Shown here piece by piece: positions 7,301-8,112 of a DNA stretch of 8,112 nt. A program made the position numbers and the translations under genes. Below the pieces are notes generated by a model. The model was not told the origin of the DNA, did no database searches, and saw nothing but the letters and a program-made list of their open reading frames with translations. The stretch comes from Tannerella sp. GTDB lineage: Bacteria > Bacteroidota > Bacteroidia > Bacteroidales > Tannerellaceae. The stretch spans positions 1-8,112 of the forward strand of contig JAISWC010000042.1 in the NCBI GenBank assembly GCA_031271245.1, written 5' to 3'. Position 1 is the first letter of the stretch; each line of letters starts with the position of its first letter.

Positions 7301-7990
7301 TTCTACTATTTTCAGCGTTTCCCCCCTGTCGAGCGTATCTTTCAGGATTGTGCCTGCCGCCCAGGAAGCGCCGTTGACCCTTATTATTCCAGTGGGATTG
7401 ACGATGACTTCGGTATCGTCCTCGGTCGCCACGATGTCAATCTGGTCGTAGGCGTTTGTGTAGCCTCCGGTCGATGAAGCGTTGTCCGACTGCATGGGGA
7501 CGTAAAACTCCCTGCCGAGCGCCTGTGCGCCTTTCAGTGTGAAAATATCGCGCGAATCGGTGCTGGCAATCATGTAGTACGCAGAAATCTGCTGGGTGGA
7601 AGTGATGTGGACGCCATACTTGGTGACGTTGCCGGCCTGCGAAAAGGGATTCTCCACTTGTGCAGCTGCGGCTGCGGTTGTCAGGTCGTATTTCCAGTAG
7701 CCGCCGGCAGGGATGGTATATGTGGAATCCTGCGGCGAACCGCCGTTGTAGAACCTCATCGTAACGTCAGCCGGTACGTTTGCCATGTTAGTAATCATGA
7801 AAAACACCGGAATATGCCACTGAGGCGACGGGCAGGGAGCGACAAACCAGTATTCCCTGTTCTGCGCAGCGGTCTCACAGGGTTTGAAGATTCCTGCGGA
7901 AAACAGGATGATCAGGCACAAATAACCAATGTTCCGTTCAATTCTGTTTGTTATTTCCATACTTACAATAAGTAAAATTAATTTTGCCAT
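1145..7990 (-). CDS. Giant multidomain T9SS-secreted FG-GAP/IgGFc-binding-like surface protein
   Basis: This is a 2281-residue secreted protein, probably displayed on or released from the outer membrane by the type IX system. Domain order by rough residue position: signal peptide 1-43; IgGFc-binding-like domain about 130-360; PKD/Ig-like 475-625; duplicated unit copy 1 at 627-1252 (eight FG-GAP-type repeats, VWNQYAY segment, CARDB-like domain); tandem-95/cadherin-like Ig domain 1267-1353; duplicated unit copy 2 at 1357-1957; DUF11-like 1974-2098; InlB-B-repeat-like 2114-2195; T9SS sorting domain 2211-2281. FG-GAP repeats of this type fold as a calcium-binding beta-propeller and usually serve in adhesion; that role here is inferred. 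I used the ATG at 7990, but the in-frame ATG at 7960 (residue 11) gives a more usual signal peptide, with a charged stretch ahead of LCLIILFSAGIF. Neither has a Shine-Dalgarno motif. The frame is intact throughout. It is convergent with the plus-strand genes, and no partner gene is in the window. Confidence 0.97.
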   Translation of the reverse strand: MAKLILLIVSMEITNRIERNIGYLCLIILFSAGIFKPCETAAQNREYWFVAPCPSPQWHIPVFFMITNMANVPADVTMRFYNGGSPQDSTYTIPAGGYWKYDLTTAAAAAQVENPFSQAGNVTKYGVHITSTQQISAYYMIASTDSRDIFTLKGAQALGREFYVPMQSDNASSTGGYTNAYDQIDIVATEDDTEVIVNPTGIIRVNGASWAAGTILKDTLDRGETLKIVEYTANQTPTLSGTHITADKDIAVTIIEDLVAGDTSGDQIVPVTSLGTTYVVPKGYRTTANSDRFYVVATQSGTNVTVNGTTFASNMSAGATQRYTFATADVAATVQANYPIYVYQRTGYNEEGAAILPSIYALNQKSVTFWATNATNHKLFIVYRTGTQSDFTVKYGNGTASPLDVGTPITVPSITGWSLAKFDLTASTVNDKVVTIANPNSVFSLGYIAANPGAQTMTCYGNFSTFFNSLHFAEDTIWCCKGGANPTLDGGYAANYTWTLPDGTISPVHTSTLEATQRGLYYLTVDYDPGSSTDSIWVFERIYDYRITRSGGNGVGAGTYTYGVDLNGESAIGVSYVWRVDGVQVSTAATYTATWDNDDEKFITVDVTDAVVGCTTTFTAVHHRLPDNISDAECYVLPPAKAWGMREAEIQGYDQAEHYMYAHSEILAGDMDGDGTAEIITGSTQVKPVSTLNAVNFYNSDGQFIRRINTATVTPLSGKYGVARVKRTATSDTTLLVVAASNGYLYAYDYFGNQLWQSDNLYAAAATLAPVGMGFADFNLDGWAEIYINNRIFDAATGKLLADGGSTNNRGQGIVFSNYNGYRTVAADITGDSRLELVAGNQVYSVDITDRNGTAGNSIQPVITLPSFKMEDGTTVAPADGPTHLADMDGDGHPDAVVMNIDNTNGISYIYVWSPYKNAVLACKTLTEVRAQGIAMLGDIDGDGRPEIVFNTVDKPDNASAVPLTRAFRYVDSNPILQPAWPQPLSTYDRSGFTGMTLFDFNQDGISEIVYRDNSHLRIINGSGKSHITGEDTIVYNLAEYLCSANTAGEYPIVAGLGGKTKIVISRSVSGEEAALKIYEADGADWAPARKVWNQYAYFSVHVNDDLTIPTGQINPAAVFPGAGGGVQPYNAFLQQQTILGQNGLPFWPAPRPTVDSTFYFYDAVKDTMFVTVDAGNVGDAPFSAPFHITVYKNTLGNAVKYTYPYPLAVPHDDTTRITFGIPNYLAGWGDAATLRIRLNDAGDTFSDQAVCDSATRDASDGPALLAVNDAYNTFVNNSIAFNPRVNDSIPPQAFTFDVGMPKRGTRPTPQSSSDSVQYTPPPNGAGIDTIYYALSQQDGKFTSTAVIYVYIANPPDNISGADCYIPAPGTIWDIERKAVSDVAVHFLATPFVGDLDGDPDGRLEVVAPDNGANDGDLSTAMLIFNDSLRLIRTITLATPVQNDNTMAFLIADIDGDGKGEIVVAATDNKLYCYAPYGSTPNIPEWVSPAAFTPSGAPSPIIADINGDGYAEILAGNSIYDARTGVLLVTLPTGGRGISAGGPASSMPVFADMDNDGIQDVAAGNTVYKVTINSRTDASQNSAVILAQIAMPDGFTSVADIDLDGDLDAIVTGEAINTAVYAWDGATSAQIGQTILLSASLPVSRASAGDINGDSLPDIAFAYTDKVEAYSYDVVSNTFTQLWQEGTSDASGATAMSMFDFNQDGMVELVYRDMTLLRIMDGVTGDNIVTHPCVSGTQTEYPVIVDLDRDSHADILVSGTVDGYTGTRIVRYGSLTPGQWASARSVWNQHAYNAVNINEDLTVPQYPLNPATEFPGSDGLTAPPPSNDDDNVRPYNAFLQQQTVINAYSMPVWLTPDAIFDPAQTSVFRDGDSIAVHVCIANRGAAALGSPVYATLYRDDAIPANRITTDSIPGYIMPGNTACLTFGIPDVKVLPPFVQFVVRLNDRNGVYRFQAECDCDCGDSIQVRINPALDLLIHKDATLGGEQDTGRYSNPVSVLYSEKIRYEITAINANLHAGDSVVVTDTLPPYLKYAGNASGGTASFPKAGIFPERDVVRFKIDNLAPYATVRVSFDATPESGASASQPLYINSAWVQVSDTLLVMTNRTYHQGAGVSIVTFSASAGGHIFNAGEQAIDYRTSPRAGIRIVPDSGYVFAGWSYSEYVSLRGEIIPADSGIMNYDDLVIYGNVELRAGFAPLKDDPKEKEITEDRVIDTGDRIWSNGDYLYIRTKEGSTVRICTPDGVLHRHFTIAADGVTAVRLSRGIYIVTLNGDRGYKVVLL
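1406..1651 (-). other. InlB B-repeat-like domain (residues ~2114-2195)
   Basis: VTFSASAGGHIFNAGEQ, then a G-x-x-I-x-x-x-P-D-S-GYVFAGWSY core and a VELRAGFAP end resemble the divergent InlB B-repeat/Listeria-Bacteroides repeat (GY-x-F-x-GW, then a final x-A-x-F/Y strand). A single copy sits between the stalk domain and the sorting signal, probably as a structural spacer. Confidence 0.65.
1697..2071 (-). other. DUF11-like domain (residues ~1974-2098)
   Basis: DLLIHKDATLGG, then IRYEITAINANLHAGDSVVVTDTLPPYLKYAG, then VRFKIDNLAPYATVRVSFDATP match the DUF11/conserved-repeat pattern: a D-L-x-(I/V)-x-K-x start, Y-x-I-x-x-x-N, and V-x-D-T-L-P. These are Ig-fold stalk domains common in bacterial surface proteins and have no known catalytic role. 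Confidence 0.7.
2120..3922 (-). repeat. Duplicated unit, copy 2 (residues 1357-1957)
   Basis: It opens with DNISGADCYIPAP, parallel to copy 1. Eight loops start near residues 1395 (DLDGDPDG), 1453 (DIDGDG), 1504 (DINGDG), 1552 (DMDNDG), 1600 (DIDLDG), 1650 (DINGDS), 1700 (DFNQDG) and 1746 (DLDRDS), a steady spacing of 46-58 residues. All keep a (near-)canonical calcium loop. VWNQHAY (Trp 1787), RPYNAFLQQQT and a CARDB-like domain with LTFGIP and RLND follow, ending in an unusual Cys cluster (C1957-D-C-D-C-G-D). A proline/aspartate linker (APPPSNDDDN) precedes RPYNAFLQQQT; copy 1 has a glycine-rich GAGGGV there. Confidence 0.85.
4232..6112 (-). repeat. Duplicated unit, copy 1 (residues 627-1252)
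   Basis: It opens with DNISDAECYVLPP and has eight FG-GAP-type repeats at about 50-60-residue spacing. Asp-rich loops start near residues 670 (DMDGDG), 777 (DFNLDG), 828 (DITGDS), 887 (DMDGDG), 939 (DIDGDG) and 1000 (DFNQDG). The repeats expected near 720 (VARVKRTATSDTTLLVV) and 1053 (VAGLGGKTKIVIS) keep the flanking strands but lack the Asp loop. VWNQYAY (Trp 1093), PYNAFLQQQT and a CARDB-like domain with ITFGIP and RLND follow, ending at Cys1252. Residue-level alignment anchors to copy 2 are offset by 694-730 residues. Confidence 0.85.
6911..7603 (-). other. IgGFc-binding-like N-terminal domain (residues ~130-360)
   Basis: The region reads QISAYYMIASTDSRDIF, LGREFYVPMQ, then YDQIDIVATEDDTEVIVNP, a run of short beta strands, and YPIYVYQRTGYNEEGAAILPSIYAL. 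This is the pattern I recall for the IgGFc_binding family (Pfam PF17517), named from an animal mucin-like Fc-gamma-binding protein and common at the N-terminus of secreted Bacteroidota proteins. The resemblance does not show that this protein binds IgG. The preceding NREYWFVAP motif right after the signal peptide is also typical of these proteins. Confidence 0.7.
7862..7990 (-). other. Signal peptide of the giant protein
   Basis: Residues 1-43 hold a charged segment (EITNRIERN) and then a hydrophobic core (YLCLIILFSAGIF), ending in ETAAQ before NREYWFVAP. Cleavage after AAQ43 is the likely site. The Cys at 38 is in FKPC, which is not a lipobox, so I read this as a signal peptidase I substrate. 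T9SS cargo needs this Sec signal for the first export step. If translation starts at 7960 the signal is 33 residues. Confidence 0.8.
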
Positions 7991-8013
7991 AATAAATAGT
8001 TTTAATCGATGTC

Positions 8014-8036
8014 CGGCTGGATTTATAATCCAGCCG
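8014..8036. repeat. Perfect 10-bp palindrome with 3-base loop
   Basis: Arms CGGCTGGATT and AATCCAGCCG flank TAT. It lies 24 bp upstream of the giant gene's ATG at 7990. No T run follows in either direction, so it is a poor intrinsic terminator. It could be a 5'-leader structure, an operator-like site, or part of a dispersed palindromic repeat. A weaker relative (GATT-GCA-AATC) occurs at 8082-8092. Apart from these, 7991-8112 holds no gene I can support, and no clear TTTG/TAnnTTTG promoter could be placed. Confidence 0.6.
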
Positions 8037-8112
8037 TATGGAATATAAGGATTTTAAATCTCTGTATTCAGGGTAAGGAACAGATTGCAAATCCATTCCG
8101 ATAGAGTTACGG

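Noticed and set aside
6464..7477. Plus-strand open frame of 337 codons
   Set aside because: Antisense to the IgGFc-like region; no recognisable domain or start context.
7665..7685. GC-rich trinucleotide run coding an Ala stretch, considered as a microsatellite
   Set aside because: Codons vary and the run is short (five Ala), so slippage-based phase variation is unlikely.
1145..7990. Considered as a toxin or effector (polymorphic toxin or contractile tail component) because of its size and repeats
   Set aside because: No C-terminal toxin domain, no immunity gene next to it, and the C-terminus is a T9SS sorting domain.

Overview
The window reads as a stretch of a Bacteroidota chromosome, most likely order Bacteroidales. 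The support is a giant secreted protein with a type IX secretion (T9SS) C-terminal sorting domain, an IgGFc-binding-type N-terminal domain and FG-GAP/VCBS repeats, start regions with A/T-rich leaders and no Shine-Dalgarno motif, and a PstS-like periplasmic binding protein of Bacteroidota style. The genus cannot be told from the sequence.

Layout: (1) 1-540, plus strand, the 3' part of a PstS-like substrate-binding protein that begins outside the window. (2) 599-1050, plus strand, a short secreted DUF2141-family protein whose reading frame is broken, apparently at two or three homopolymer runs. (3) 1051-1144, a short convergent intergenic region with three small hairpins. The one nearest the minus-strand gene is followed by a T run in that gene's direction and looks like its terminator. 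(4) 1145-7990, minus strand, one open reading frame of 2281 codons that fills 84% of the window. (5) 7991-8112, an upstream region with a perfect 10-bp palindrome and no gene that I can support.

The giant protein is a modular surface or secreted protein: signal peptide, IgGFc-binding-like domain, PKD/Ig-like region, then two copies of a ~600-630-residue unit (eight FG-GAP-type repeats, a conserved VWNQ-x-AY segment and a CARDB-like domain) separated by a tandem-95/cadherin-like Ig domain. A DUF11-like domain, an InlB-B-repeat-like domain and a T9SS sorting domain follow. All eight repeats of copy 2 keep a (near-)canonical Asp-rich calcium loop, while two of the eight in copy 1 have lost it at matching positions. 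This internal duplication with uneven decay is the most interesting thing here.

The plus-strand genes and the giant gene are convergent and show no functional link. The giant gene is visibly richer in G+C than the plus-strand genes. I see no RNA gene, CRISPR array, insertion sequence or defence system in the window.
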